From NCBI GenBank assembly GCA_017516825.1, contig JAFXBC010000009.1, forward strand, positions 27,080 to 91,079: a stretch of DNA of 64,000 nucleotides. The letters are read 5' to 3'. The translations under genes and the position numbers were made by a program. Of the stretch, positions 34,306 through 42,811 are shown in pieces. Within the stretch, counting starts at the first letter, position 1; every line of letters starts with the position of its first letter. The stretch is from Clostridia bacterium. Lineage in GTDB: Bacteria; Bacillota; Clostridia; Oscillospirales; CAG-382. The notes beneath the pieces are model-generated. The model was not told where the DNA came from. It did not search any database and saw nothing but the letters and a program-made list of their open reading frames with translations.

Positions 34306-34389
34306 TCAGCGGTGCGAAGTGAAACGGTTCGTACCTGCCTTGCGTACGTTTATGATACCATAAACGAGGAGATTTGTCAAGGTGGCGGG
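34306..34389. repeat. Direct repeat P, copy 2 (promoter and leader of cassette gene B)
   Basis: Near-identical to 33418-33500, with one extra base and two substitutions. Beyond GGTGGCGGG the sequence diverges (GAAATACCC). Confidence 0.92.
34352..34380 (-). promoter_or_regulatory. Promoter of cassette gene B
   Basis: Minus strand: TTGACA (34380-34375), 17-base spacer, TATCAT (34357-34352). Confidence 0.75.
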
Positions 34390-34456
34390 AAATACCCATA
34401 TAATCTATCCCCCCCGAAAACGGCAGTTTTCGGAAGGAAAAGTTCTTTGGGGGTTT

Positions 34457-34490
34457 TTAAGGGGGATCTCTTTCAAGAAATCCCCCTTAA
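34457..34490 (-). terminator. Terminator after the SGNH hydrolase gene
   Basis: TTAAGGGGGAT pairs with ATCCCCCTTAA (34457-34490, with inner TCTT/AAGA). On the minus strand it is followed by AAAACCCCCAAAG and a second hairpin CGAAAACTGCCGTTTTCG (34416-34433), the same two-hairpin layout as repeat R. Confidence 0.65.
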
Positions 34491-34499
34491 ATCGTAAGA

Positions 34500-35138
34500 T
34501 CAGCAAGAGGTATTCTCCAATTTTTCTGCGATCACAGGCTTCAGGGCCTCGGCAACCAGGGTGCCAAGCCATTTTCTGCCTTCCACGTTGGGGTGGATGC
34601 CGTCGTCGGCCAGGTACAGGGTTCCGTGGGCAACCCCTTCCGCCTGGGCGAGACCGTCCAAGGGAATATAGGCTACTGCGTACTCACGGGCGAGACGGCG
34701 GATCACGTCGATCTTGCCGTAGAGGTCCATACGGAACTCCTCGGTGGCGGGAGTGGGCAGGCAGAAGGGCTCCATCATGATCACGGGAATATTGCGGGCC
34801 TTCAATGCCTCCAGCACGGTGCGGTAGTTTTGTTCGGTCATCTCGTGGGTGGTGTTCACCAACGCGTATTGATCGAAGATATGCCAGCTATCGTTGACAC
34901 CTACCAGAATGGTGACGATATCCGGGTTCAGATCCAAGAAATCAGCCTGCAATCTCTGCACCAGATGCTCGGTGCGGTTGCCGCCGATGCCGCGATTGTA
35001 GAAAGTGAATTCCGCTTCGGGGAAGGCCTCCCGCAACAGCTTTGCGGCGATAGAGGTATAGCCGGGCCCCAGATCCATGGGGTCTTCTTTGTTTCTGCCT
35101 GCGTCGGTGACGCTGTCGCCTTGGAACAGGATACGCAT
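34500..35138 (-). CDS. SGNH/GDSL-family esterase
   Basis: 212 residues, cytoplasmic by sequence (no signal peptide). Block I GDSVTDAGRN contains the nucleophile Ser, block II GIGGN, block III VGVND, and block V DGIHPNVEG gives the catalytic Asp/His pair. Likely hydrolyses acyl or acetyl esters, for example on sugars; substrate unknown. It starts 1 base after the typA stop, so it is probably co-transcribed. Confidence 0.88.
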   Translation of the reverse strand: MRILFQGDSVTDAGRNKEDPMDLGPGYTSIAAKLLREAFPEAEFTFYNRGIGGNRTEHLVQRLQADFLDLNPDIVTILVGVNDSWHIFDQYALVNTTHEMTEQNYRTVLEALKARNIPVIMMEPFCLPTPATEEFRMDLYGKIDVIRRLAREYAVAYIPLDGLAQAEGVAHGTLYLADDGIHPNVEGRKWLGTLVAEALKPVIAEKLENTSC

Positions 35139-35139
35139 A

Positions 35140-36975
35140 TCAGTTCCCCCTTCTTGCCTTGGCCTCCGCCTTCAGACGGGAGTCCTTGTCCAGAATACGC
35201 TTGCGGAGACGGATGCTCTTGGGGGTGACCTCGATGAGCTCGTCGTCGCTGATAAACTCGATGGCTTCCTCCAGAGAGAAGATGATGGGGGGAACCAGGA
35301 TCAGCTTTTCGTCCGCGCCTGCGGAACGGATGGCGGTGAGGTGCTTCTGCTTGCAGGGGTTGACCACGATGTCGCCCTGCTTGGGGTTCATGCCCACGAT
35401 CTGGCCTTCGTAGACCTTGGTGGCGGGCCCCAAGAACATATTGCCGCGCTCCTGGGTGTTATAGAGACCGTAAGAGGTGGTCTCCCCTGCCTCGGAGGCT
35501 ACCAGAGAGCCTGTAAAGCGCAACTGGATCTCGCCGCGGAAGGGCTCGTAGCAATCGAACACGGTGTTCATAATGCCCTCGCCACGGGTCATGGTCATAA
35601 ACATACTGCGGTAGCCCAGCAGGCAACGGGTGGGGATCTTATACTCGATCTTCATGCGGGTGCCTGCGGCGTTGGGGTTCATGGCAAGCAGCTCGCCCTT
35701 GCGGCGGCTGAGCTCCTCGATGACAGAGCCGGAATACTCACCCGGAACGTCGATATACACCAATTCGATGGGCTCGTGACGTTCGCCGTCGATCTCCTTG
35801 AACAGCACCTTAGGGGTGGAGCAGGACATCTCGTAGCCCTCGCGGCGCATATTCTCGATGAGGATGGAGAGGTGCATTTCGCCTCTGCCGCAGACCTTGA
35901 AGCTGTCGGTGGTCTCGCCGTCCTCTACGCGGAGGGAAACGTCCTTCTGGAGCTCCTTATACAGGCGGTCGCGAAGCTGGCGAGAGGTAACGAACTTGCC
36001 CTCCTTGCCTGCGAAGGGAGAATCGTTGACGGAGAAGGTCATCTCCATGGTAGGCTCGCTGACCTTGACGAATTCCAGGGGCTCGGGATTCAGCACGGAG
36101 GTGACGGTATCGCCGATGGTGATGCTTTCCGCGCCGGAGAAGCAGACGATATCGCCTACGGAGGCAGACTCTACGGGGACGCGGTTCAGACCGTCGATCT
36201 GATACAGACTGACGATACGGGTCTTTTTGGGAGCGGAGCCGGTGTGGAAGTTGGTGATGGCAACCTCCTGGTTCACCTTCACGGTACCGCGCTCCACTCT
36301 GCCGATGCCGATTCTGCCCACGTACTCGTTGTAATCGATGGAGGAGACCAGAAGCTGGAGATCCTCCTCCGGCTCGCCCTCGGGCGCGGGGATATAATCC
36401 AGAATGGTACGGAACAGGGGCTGGAGGTCAGTGCCCTTTTCGTAGGGGTTGAGAGAGGCGGTGCCGTCTCTGCCGGAGCAGAACAGCACGGGGCTTTCCA
36501 ACTGCTCGTCGTTGGCATCCAGGTCGATGAGAAGCTCCAGAACCTCGTCGGGAACCTCGTCCAGACGGGCGTCGGGCTTGTCGATCTTATTCACCACCAC
36601 GATGACGCGGTGATCCAGCTCCAGAGCCTTTTGCAAAACGAAGCGGGTCTGGGGCATGGGGCCTTCTGCGGCGTCCACCAGCAGGATAACGCCGTTGACC
36701 ATCTTCAGGATACGCTCCACTTCCCCGCCGAAGTCGGCGTGGCCGGGGGTATCCACCACGTTGATCTTCACGTCCTCGTAGTGGATGGCGGTGTTCTTGG
36801 CAAGAATGGTGATGCCGCGCTCACGCTCCAGAGCGTTGGAGTCCATAACGCGGTCCTCGGTGACCTGGTTGTCACGGAAGATACCGCCCTGCTTCAGCAT
36901 TTCGTCCACCAGGGTGGTCTTACCGTGGTCGACGTGGGCAATGATGGCGATGTTTCTTAAATCCTTACGTACCAA
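35140..36975 (-). CDS. typA: Translational GTPase TypA/BipA
   Basis: Ribosome-associated GTPase of the EF-G family, about 611 residues. G1 AHVDHGKTT (13-21), ERGITI, G3 DTPGHADF, G4 NKIDKPDAR; the C-terminal half has the BipA-specific domain. I prefer the TTG at 36975 (protein begins [17 protein letters not shown], matching usual BipA starts) because GGAG lies 7 bases upstream. The ATG at 36996 adds seven residues but has no ribosome binding site. The promoter is just upstream. Confidence 0.95.
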   Translation of the reverse strand: MVRKDLRNIAIIAHVDHGKTTLVDEMLKQGGIFRDNQVTEDRVMDSNALERERGITILAKNTAIHYEDVKINVVDTPGHADFGGEVERILKMVNGVILLVDAAEGPMPQTRFVLQKALELDHRVIVVVNKIDKPDARLDEVPDEVLELLIDLDANDEQLESPVLFCSGRDGTASLNPYEKGTDLQPLFRTILDYIPAPEGEPEEDLQLLVSSIDYNEYVGRIGIGRVERGTVKVNQEVAITNFHTGSAPKKTRIVSLYQIDGLNRVPVESASVGDIVCFSGAESITIGDTVTSVLNPEPLEFVKVSEPTMEMTFSVNDSPFAGKEGKFVTSRQLRDRLYKELQKDVSLRVEDGETTDSFKVCGRGEMHLSILIENMRREGYEMSCSTPKVLFKEIDGERHEPIELVYIDVPGEYSGSVIEELSRRKGELLAMNPNAAGTRMKIEYKIPTRCLLGYRSMFMTMTRGEGIMNTVFDCYEPFRGEIQLRFTGSLVASEAGETTSYGLYNTQERGNMFLGPATKVYEGQIVGMNPKQGDIVVNPCKQKHLTAIRSAGADEKLILVPPIIFSLEEAIEFISDDELIEVTPKSIRLRKRILDKDSRLKAEAKARRGN

Positions 36976-37016
36976 AACGTTACTCCAATCTATCATCTAA
37001 CAATTTTTATCGACAT

Positions 37017-37045
37017 ATTGTACCACATTTTCTCCCCTGTGGCAA
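37017..37045 (-). promoter_or_regulatory. Promoter of typA
   Basis: Minus strand: TTGCCA (37045-37040), 17-base spacer, TACAAT (37022-37017). Confidence 0.6.
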
Positions 37046-37090
37046 TGAAAAATCCTACAAAATTTGGAAATCGGGGTAGGTGTTCTTTCG

Positions 37091-37885
37091 TCACATTCTC
37101 TCTAAGATCCGGTCCAGGTAGAGGGTGACGGGGTCTATTTCGGTTTGGGAATACAGCATACGGCATCCCACCACGTCCTCGATCTCGTTGAAGACGGGCT
37201 CTCCCTCGTGGTAGATCAGGTCGATGCCCGCAAGTCCCAGGGGGAGGGCTTCCGTAAAGGCTTTCACGATGGTGCGTTCTTTTTCCGTCAATGCATGGGG
37301 GATGGCGGTGCCGCCCAGACAGAAATTGCTGCGAAAATCGGTGTGGGAGACACGGAGCATTCCCGCCAGGATCTCACCGCCCAGGACGTAGACGCGGAGG
37401 TCCTTGCCCAGGTCGGACACGGGTTCCTGTGCCACGGAGGGGATGCCCGCAAGGGCTTGCTTTGCGGCTTGTTCCTCCTCCCCGTTTTTCACCAGGAAGA
37501 CCTGGGTGCCGCCGTGGCCCGCACAGGCCTTGAGGACGTAGGGGTAGGTACGGGAGGGCATAACGGCGGGATCGGGGATATATTCCGTTTTTGGGAAGGG
37601 GACGCCAAGACGGGAGGCCAATTGATAGGTCTTCCATTTGTCGTTGCAGGTCTCGCTGACGGAGGCGGGGTTATACACTCGGATCCCTCTCCCCTCCAAG
37701 CGGAAGCTGAGGGCGGGATCTATGGTACGTACCACGGCGAAATCGGGGTTCTGTTCCGGGAGAGGGTCTTCCGCAAAAAGAAGCTCAAGATCCACACCCC
37801 GCTTTGCGGCGGCGGAAAACCAGAAGTCGATGAAGGTGCGGTTGCGGGCAGCGCCTTCCCTGTCGTAGATCAGCCAGCCCTTCAT
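37091..37885 (-). CDS. RimK-like ATP-grasp ligase, second copy
   Basis: 264-residue ATP-grasp protein. The N-terminal domain opens MKGWLIYDREGAARN. Central ATP-binding lysines lie in YVLKACAGHGGTQVFLV, followed by RVYVLGGEILAGMLR and the metal-binding FNEIEDVVGCRML. It resembles RimK/LysX-type ligases that join amino acids to a carboxylate; substrate unknown. The ATG overlaps the stop of the upstream paralog (ATGA). Confidence 0.8.
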   Translation of the reverse strand: MKGWLIYDREGAARNRTFIDFWFSAAAKRGVDLELLFAEDPLPEQNPDFAVVRTIDPALSFRLEGRGIRVYNPASVSETCNDKWKTYQLASRLGVPFPKTEYIPDPAVMPSRTYPYVLKACAGHGGTQVFLVKNGEEEQAAKQALAGIPSVAQEPVSDLGKDLRVYVLGGEILAGMLRVSHTDFRSNFCLGGTAIPHALTEKERTIVKAFTEALPLGLAGIDLIYHEGEPVFNEIEDVVGCRMLYSQTEIDPVTLYLDRILERM

Positions 37886-38733
37886 TTCTTGTTCTCCAGC
37901 GTATTTTTGATATGAGAAAGGATGTGGTGCGCCACGTTGACGCCGGTGCAGTTTAAGATATTTTTGATGTGGGCGTTGGAATTGACTTCGCACAGGAGGG
38001 GTGAATCATTCTCGCCGAACAGCAGGTCTACCCCGCCGAAATCCAGCCCTAAAAGCTCACAGGCGCGGATGGCCAGGGCTTCCTGTTCGGGTGTGGGAGT
38101 ATAGGGCTTCATACTGCCGCCGGAGGAAAGATTGGCGCGGAAATCTATTTCGGAATAGCGGTACATACTCGCTACGGCCTTGCCCCCCACCACGTTGATG
38201 CGGATATCCCGCCCCTTGGAGGTGGCGATAAAGGCCTGGAGGAGGGTACGTTTGGGGGAGGTCTCGTTCAGGCGATCAACGAGCTCGGTGCGATCCTTTG
38301 CCAGCCACACCTGCCAGCCAAAGGAGCCGCAGGCTTCCTTGACCACCATGGGGTAACCCAGTTCTTCTTCCGCGTAAGGCAGGAAGGGGTTGTCATTCCA
38401 ATCGGTCTTGAAAAAGGTCATGGGAACCACCAGGGTCTTGGGCATGGGGAGGCCGCTTTGGCAAAGGGCCAGCCAGGTGCGGGCCTTGTCGTCGCAGAGG
38501 GCGATGGAGGAGGCGGAATTGAACACGGGGATCCCCGCAAGCTCCAGGGTGCGGGCAAGGATCACGTCCTTATCCAGAAACAGCACGAAGTCCCCATAGG
38601 TCTCGGGGCGCTGCGCGTTGGTATACACCTGCAAAGAGATTCCCAGTTCATGAGCGGCGCAGGTATACAGGGCGGTCTGTTCCGTATATTTTTCGCCTTG
38701 CAAGCCGTGATTAACGATCAGTGTTCCTTTCAA
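37882..38733 (-). CDS. RimK-like ATP-grasp ligase, first copy
   Basis: About 283 residues. ATP-grasp motifs YPMVVKEACGSFGWQVWLA, DIRINVVGGKAVASMYR and the metal site LLCEVNSNAHIKN match RimK (VNxNxxxK type). I place the start at TTG 38733, giving (M)KGTLIVNHG, aligned with the paralog's MKGWLIYD. The alternative ATG 38766 sits on the predicted transcription start (about 38763), so it would be leaderless. Tandem paralogs with a coupled stop/start probably act as a pair or on two positions of one substrate (inference). Confidence 0.8.
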   Translation of the reverse strand: MKGTLIVNHGLQGEKYTEQTALYTCAAHELGISLQVYTNAQRPETYGDFVLFLDKDVILARTLELAGIPVFNSASSIALCDDKARTWLALCQSGLPMPKTLVVPMTFFKTDWNDNPFLPYAEEELGYPMVVKEACGSFGWQVWLAKDRTELVDRLNETSPKRTLLQAFIATSKGRDIRINVVGGKAVASMYRYSEIDFRANLSSGGSMKPYTPTPEQEALAIRACELLGLDFGGVDLLFGENDSPLLCEVNSNAHIKNILNCTGVNVAHHILSHIKNTLENKK

Positions 38734-38769
38734 ATTTAATATGCCTCGCTTTCCCTCTCTTTTCATATT

Positions 38770-38798
38770 AGTTTACTCCAAAGGGACAGGTTTGTCAA
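38770..38798 (-). promoter_or_regulatory. Promoter of the ATP-grasp pair
   Basis: Minus strand: TTGACA (38798-38793), 17-base spacer, TAAACT (38775-38770). Confidence 0.65.
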
Positions 38799-38898
38799 GT
38801 TGCGAAGGAAGTTTTTTGACAAAGAGACGAGAAAGACGGAGGTTTTTGCCCTCTCCTCTGTGAAAACCGAAAAACTTGATTTATTTTGCCCCAATCCG

Positions 38899-38927
38899 TT
38901 GACAAAAAACAGGATGCGTGATAAAAT
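38899..38927 (+). promoter_or_regulatory. Promoter of the purine operon
   Basis: TTGACA (38899-38904), 17-base spacer, TAAAAT (38922-38927). Transcription would start near 38934, leaving a leader of about 240 bases before purE. Confidence 0.75.
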
Positions 38928-38959
38928 GTTATATATGTTTTGAAAGGAGCGGAGCCCCT

Positions 38960-39097
38960 GTGAAACCTATGTGCATTTCTCGACTGACCGATACGTTCCA
39001 CGGAATTTGCGCAGGCGGTAGCATTGCGCCCCTTTGCGGCGGTTTTATGCACGCGAAAGCTTCTCAGCGCCGCCCTGCCCTCTTTTCACTGTTTTGA
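38960..39097 (+). CDS. Possible 45-residue leader ORF upstream of purE
   Basis: GTG 38960 with AAAGGAG (38943-38949) 10 bases upstream, or ATG 38969, opens a frame to TGA 39095-39097. The product begins MKPMCISRLTDTFHG and contains GGSIAPLCGG. It lies wholly inside the purE leader and ends at the foot of an attenuator-like hairpin. No known family, signal or membrane span. Could be a regulatory upstream ORF, or chance within a structured RNA. Confidence 0.3.
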   Translation: MKPMCISRLTDTFHGICAGGSIAPLCGGFMHAKASQRRPALFSLF

Positions 39098-39145
39098 CCG
39101 GAGTTCTTGCCCTTTGGGGCGGGATGCCGGTTCTTTCATTTTTTG
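39097..39145 (+). promoter_or_regulatory. Attenuator-like hairpin in the purE leader
   Basis: ACCGG (39097-39101) pairs with CCGGT (39127-39131), with inner GCCC/GGGC, followed by TCTTTCATTTTTT. The 5 outer pairs plus T-rich tract suggest conditional termination before purE. No guanine, ZTP or PRPP aptamer consensus was recognised upstream. Confidence 0.4.
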
Positions 39146-39172
39146 CCATTCCAAGAAAGGATCTTTGTAGCT

Positions 39173-39667
39173 ATGAAAAAAGTTGCCGTTATTATGGGTT
39201 CCGATTCCGATCTGCCCGTGGTGGAAAAAGCCATCGAGGTGCTGAAGCAATTTGAGGTGCCTTATACCGTCCGCGTGCTTTCCGCCCACAGAACGCCTGC
39301 CGAGGCTAAGAAGTTTGCGGAAACCGCGAGAAGCAAGGGCTACGGCGTGATGATCTGCGCCGCAGGCAAGGCCGCCCATCTGGCAGGGGCTTTTGCCGCC
39401 AATACCACATTGCCCGTTATCGGAATCCCCGTGAAGTCCTCCACGCTTGATGGACTGGACGCTCTCCTTGCCACGGTACAGATGCCCACCGGGATGCCTG
39501 TTGCCACCGTGGCCATTGACGGCGCGGCCAACGCTGCGCTTCTGGCCGTTCAGATCCTGTCCGTCAGCGACAGAGCTTTGGCTTCCAGATTGGCCGACAA
39601 GAGAAAGGCTGATACGGAGAAGGTTTTGAAAAAGGATGCGGATATCTCCGCAAGATTTGCCGAATAA
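39173..39667 (+). CDS. purE: N5-carboxyaminoimidazole ribonucleotide mutase
   Basis: Rearranges N5-CAIR to CAIR. The 164 residues show [10 protein letters not shown] at the N-terminus, [11 protein letters not shown] and the glycine-rich [15 protein letters not shown]. First gene of the purine cluster. purK is not in the window, so this may be the class II form that uses CO2 directly. Start ATG 39173 follows AAAGGA by 12 bases. Confidence 0.95.
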   Translation: MKKVAVIMGSDSDLPVVEKAIEVLKQFEVPYTVRVLSAHRTPAEAKKFAETARSKGYGVMICAAGKAAHLAGAFAANTTLPVIGIPVKSSTLDGLDALLATVQMPTGMPVATVAIDGAANAALLAVQILSVSDRALASRLADKRKADTEKVLKKDADISARFAE

Positions 39668-39694
39668 TCACACTCTGTACAGGAGGTTTTACTG

Positions 39695-41131
39695 ATGAAC
39701 AAATTAAGAGAAGAATGCGGTGTGTTCGGGATCTTTGCTCCCGCAAACTGCGAAGTTGCCGCCACCACTTATTACGGATTGTTTGCCCTGCAGCACCGCG
39801 GTCAATCCAGCTGCGGCATCGTTGTGAATGACGACGGTCTGTTCCGCACCCACAAAGACAGCGGTTTGGTGAACGACGTGTTCACTCCCGAGGTACTGGC
39901 CTCCATTGAGGGCGGTAACATGGCTTTGGGGCATTGCCGTTACGGCACCTCCGGAAGCAAAGGCAGAGAGAACGCCCAGCCCATCGTGGTGGATCACATT
40001 AAAGGCAGAATGGCTATTGCCCACAACGGCAGTCTGGTAAATTCCTTCGAATTAAGGGAAGAGCTTGAGCTGAAGGGCTCTATCTTCCATACCCAAAGCG
40101 ATATCGAGGTGATGTCCTATATCATCATCGAGGAGCGGTTGAGACAGCCTTCCATTGAGCAGGCTGTTAACGCTGCTATGCACCGTGTAAAGGGCGCTTA
40201 TTCTTTGGTGGTGATGTCTCCCTCCAAGATGATCGCCTGCCGTGACACAAACGGATTCAGACCTCTTTGCTACGGCATTCGCGAGGACGACGGCGCTTAC
40301 ATCATCGCTTCCGAAAGCTGTGCCCTGGGAGCGGTTGGCGCCAAGTTCGTGCGAGATCTGAAGCCCGGCGAGATCCTGGTATTTACCAAGGACGGTGTGG
40401 AATCCATCACCGATCACTGCGGCGAATCCTGCCCCAGACTTTGCGTTTTCGAATACGTTTATTTTGCAAGACCCGATTCCGTCATCGACGGCTGTTGCGT
40501 CCACGAGGCGCGGGTTCGCGCAGGGCGGTATCTGGCCCAGGAGCATCCCGTGGAGGCAGACGTGGTGGTGGGCGTTCCCGATTCCGGTCTGGACGCCGCT
40601 CTGGGCTATTCCAGAGAGTCCGGCATTCCCTACGCACCGGGGCTTTTGAAGAACCGTTATATCGGACGTACCTTTATCTCACCCGGGCAGAAGTCCAGAG
40701 AGAATCTGGTGCGGATGAAGCTGAGTCCCATTGCCAGCGTGATCGCAGGCAAGCGGGTGGTTCTGGTGGACGACTCCATCGTCCGCGGTACTACCTGCGG
40801 GCAGATCGTGAATCTGCTGAGAGCGGCAGGAGCCAAGGAAGTACATATGCGTATCTCTTCCCCTCCCTTCAAATTCCCCTGCTACTACGGCACGGATATC
40901 AGCTCCAAGGATAAGCTGATCGCAAACAAATATCCCTTGGAGGAGATCGCCGGCGTGATCGGTGTTGATTCTTTGGGCTATCTCAGCGTTGAAAACGCCA
41001 TGAAGCTCAGCGGTGAGACCAAGGAATACTGCAACGCTTGCTTCACCGGAGAGTATCCCACCATGATCCCCAAGGAAAACAGAGTCAAGCGTTTTGACCA
41101 GAAGATCTCCGAAAAGGAAAAGAAATCTTAA
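39695..41131 (+). CDS. purF: Amidophosphoribosyltransferase
   Basis: First committed step of purine synthesis: PRPP plus glutamine to phosphoribosylamine. 478 residues. A seven-residue propeptide (MNKLREE) precedes the catalytic Cys8 of the glutaminase domain (CGVFGIFA). The PRPP loop is VVLVDDSIVRGTT. Cysteines in the C-terminal region (CFTGEYP) fit the iron-sulfur-containing Bacillus type. 27 bases after purE. Confidence 0.97.
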   Translation: MNKLREECGVFGIFAPANCEVAATTYYGLFALQHRGQSSCGIVVNDDGLFRTHKDSGLVNDVFTPEVLASIEGGNMALGHCRYGTSGSKGRENAQPIVVDHIKGRMAIAHNGSLVNSFELREELELKGSIFHTQSDIEVMSYIIIEERLRQPSIEQAVNAAMHRVKGAYSLVVMSPSKMIACRDTNGFRPLCYGIREDDGAYIIASESCALGAVGAKFVRDLKPGEILVFTKDGVESITDHCGESCPRLCVFEYVYFARPDSVIDGCCVHEARVRAGRYLAQEHPVEADVVVGVPDSGLDAALGYSRESGIPYAPGLLKNRYIGRTFISPGQKSRENLVRMKLSPIASVIAGKRVVLVDDSIVRGTTCGQIVNLLRAAGAKEVHMRISSPPFKFPCYYGTDISSKDKLIANKYPLEEIAGVIGVDSLGYLSVENAMKLSGETKEYCNACFTGEYPTMIPKENRVKRFDQKISEKEKKS

Positions 41132-41163
41132 AAAATACCGTTTCACAACGAAAGGATATTATC

Positions 41164-42207
41164 ATGCACGAGAAGAGTTTCAGCGAAAGCTATAAAGAAG
41201 CAGGCGTAGATATTACCGCGGGCTATAAGGCGGTAGAGCTGATGAAGGCAAGCATTGCCAGAACCATGACCAAAGGGGTCTGCTCCGATATCGGCGGTTT
41301 TGGCGGTTTATTCGATCTGGATCTTACCGGGATCTCCAAGCCCGTGCTGGTTTCCGGCACCGACGGCGTTGGTACCAAGCTGAAGATCGCGTTTTTGATG
41401 GATAAGCACGATACCGTGGGTATCGACTGCGTGGCAATGTGTGTCAACGACGTGATCTGCGTAGGCGCGAAGCCCTTGTTCTTCCTTGACTACATCGCTT
41501 GCGGTAAGAACGTTCCCGAGAAGATCGCATCCATCGTTTCCGGCGTGGCAGAGGGCTGTGTACAGTCCGGCTCCGCTTTGATCGGCGGTGAGACGGCGGA
41601 AATGCCCGGGGTCTATCCCGTGGATGAATACGACCTGGCGGGCTTCTCCGTGGGCGTTGTTGACCGTGATAAGGTCATTGACAGAAACACCATGACCGAG
41701 GGGGACGTGATCATCGCCATTCCCTCCAGCGGCGTACATTCCAACGGCTTCTCTTTGGTACGCAAGGTGTTTGATCTGGAGCACAGCGATATTCACCGCA
41801 AATACGACGTGCTGGACGGACGTGAGCTGGGCGAGGTTCTGCTGACCCCCACCAAGATCTTCGTAAAGCCCGTGCTTGCTCTGCTGGAGAAGGTGCAGGT
41901 GAAGGGCATTTCCCACATCACCGGCGGCGGCTTCTACGAGAACATTCCCCGTTCCTTTGCCAAGGGTTACACCGCGAAGATCGAGAAGAAGGCCGTGAAG
42001 GTCCTGCCCATCTTCGACCTCATTGCCAAAGAGGGCGGTATTGACGAAAGAGATATGTTCAACACCTTCAATATGGGTGTGGGTATGAGCATCGTAGTTC
42101 CCAAGGAGCAGGCAGATCTGGCGTTGGCTACCCTCCGCCAGGCAGGCGAGGACGCTTACATCATCGGTGAAGTGATCCGTTCCGAGGAAGGGATCATCTT
42201 ATGCTAA
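41164..42207 (+). CDS. purM: Phosphoribosylformylglycinamidine cyclo-ligase (AIR synthetase)
   Basis: ATP-dependent ring closure of FGAM to AIR. 347 residues with SYKEAGVDITAGYKAVELM at the start, the GVGTKLKIA motif, MCVNDVICVGAKPLFFLDY and ALIGGETAEMPGVY. Its TAA overlaps the purN start by 7 bases. Confidence 0.97.
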   Translation: MHEKSFSESYKEAGVDITAGYKAVELMKASIARTMTKGVCSDIGGFGGLFDLDLTGISKPVLVSGTDGVGTKLKIAFLMDKHDTVGIDCVAMCVNDVICVGAKPLFFLDYIACGKNVPEKIASIVSGVAEGCVQSGSALIGGETAEMPGVYPVDEYDLAGFSVGVVDRDKVIDRNTMTEGDVIIAIPSSGVHSNGFSLVRKVFDLEHSDIHRKYDVLDGRELGEVLLTPTKIFVKPVLALLEKVQVKGISHITGGGFYENIPRSFAKGYTAKIEKKAVKVLPIFDLIAKEGGIDERDMFNTFNMGVGMSIVVPKEQADLALATLRQAGEDAYIIGEVIRSEEGIILC

Positions 42208-42809
42208 AGGCAAGGATCGCCGTCTTCGTTTCCGGAGGCGGAACCAATCTGCAGGCATTGCTGGACGCAGAAAAGGAAGGCAAGCTTCCCTCCGGGGAGA
42301 TCGCTTTGGTGGTATCCAACAAGGCAGGTGTTTACGCGTTGGAGCGCGCTTCTGCCGCAGGGGTGGAATCCGCCGTGATCCCCAAGAAGGAATTGGGACA
42401 GGTGGAGTTTGAAAAACGGCTGGTGGCTCTTTTAGAGGAAAAGCAGATCGACCTCATCGTATTGGCGGGGTTTTTGTGCATCCTTTCCGAGGACTTCGTG
42501 AAGCGATATCCCAGACGGATCATCAATATTCACCCTTCCCTGATCCCCGCCTTCTGCGGAGACGGGTATTACGGGCTTCGGGTACACGAGGAAGCTTTGA
42601 AGAAGGGTGTGAAGGTCACCGGTGCTACCGTTCATTTTGTAAACGAGATCACCGACGGCGGTGAGATCCTGTTCCAGAAGGCGGTTGAGATTCCCGACGG
42701 GATCGACGCCCCCGGATTGCAGAAGCTGGTGATGGAGCAGGCGGAATGGCTGTTGCTCCCCATGGCGGCGGAAAAGGTCTCCCGCGAAATCGTTGAAACG
42801 AGGAGTTAA
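42201..42809 (+). CDS. purN: Phosphoribosylglycinamide formyltransferase
   Basis: Transfers formyl from 10-formyl-THF to GAR. 202 residues. N-terminal AVFVSGGGTNLQALLD; catalytic block INIHPSLIPAFCGDGYYG with the Asn-His pair, then VTGATVHFVNEITDGG. The usual HPSLLPxFxG motif has CGDGYYG, a common variant. Overlaps purM; purD follows after 2 bases. Confidence 0.96.
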   Translation: MLKARIAVFVSGGGTNLQALLDAEKEGKLPSGEIALVVSNKAGVYALERASAAGVESAVIPKKELGQVEFEKRLVALLEEKQIDLIVLAGFLCILSEDFVKRYPRRIINIHPSLIPAFCGDGYYGLRVHEEALKKGVKVTGATVHFVNEITDGGEILFQKAVEIPDGIDAPGLQKLVMEQAEWLLLPMAAEKVSREIVETRS

Positions 42810-42811
42810 GC

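Noticed and set aside
32227..34389. Insertion sequence or integron explaining the repeats
   Set aside because: No transposase or integrase, no terminal inverted repeats, and no attC-like folded sites. The repeats are gene-tail, terminator and promoter sequences.
38941..39060. ZTP (pfl) riboswitch upstream of purE
   Set aside because: GACTGAC is present, but the conserved 3' half (CCGCCTGGGC-like) is not found in the right order on the plus strand. Kept only as a possibility in the purE leader finding.
39034..39255. Alternative overlapping frame across the purE start
   Set aside because: It runs in another frame through the conserved start of purE and has no ribosome binding site.
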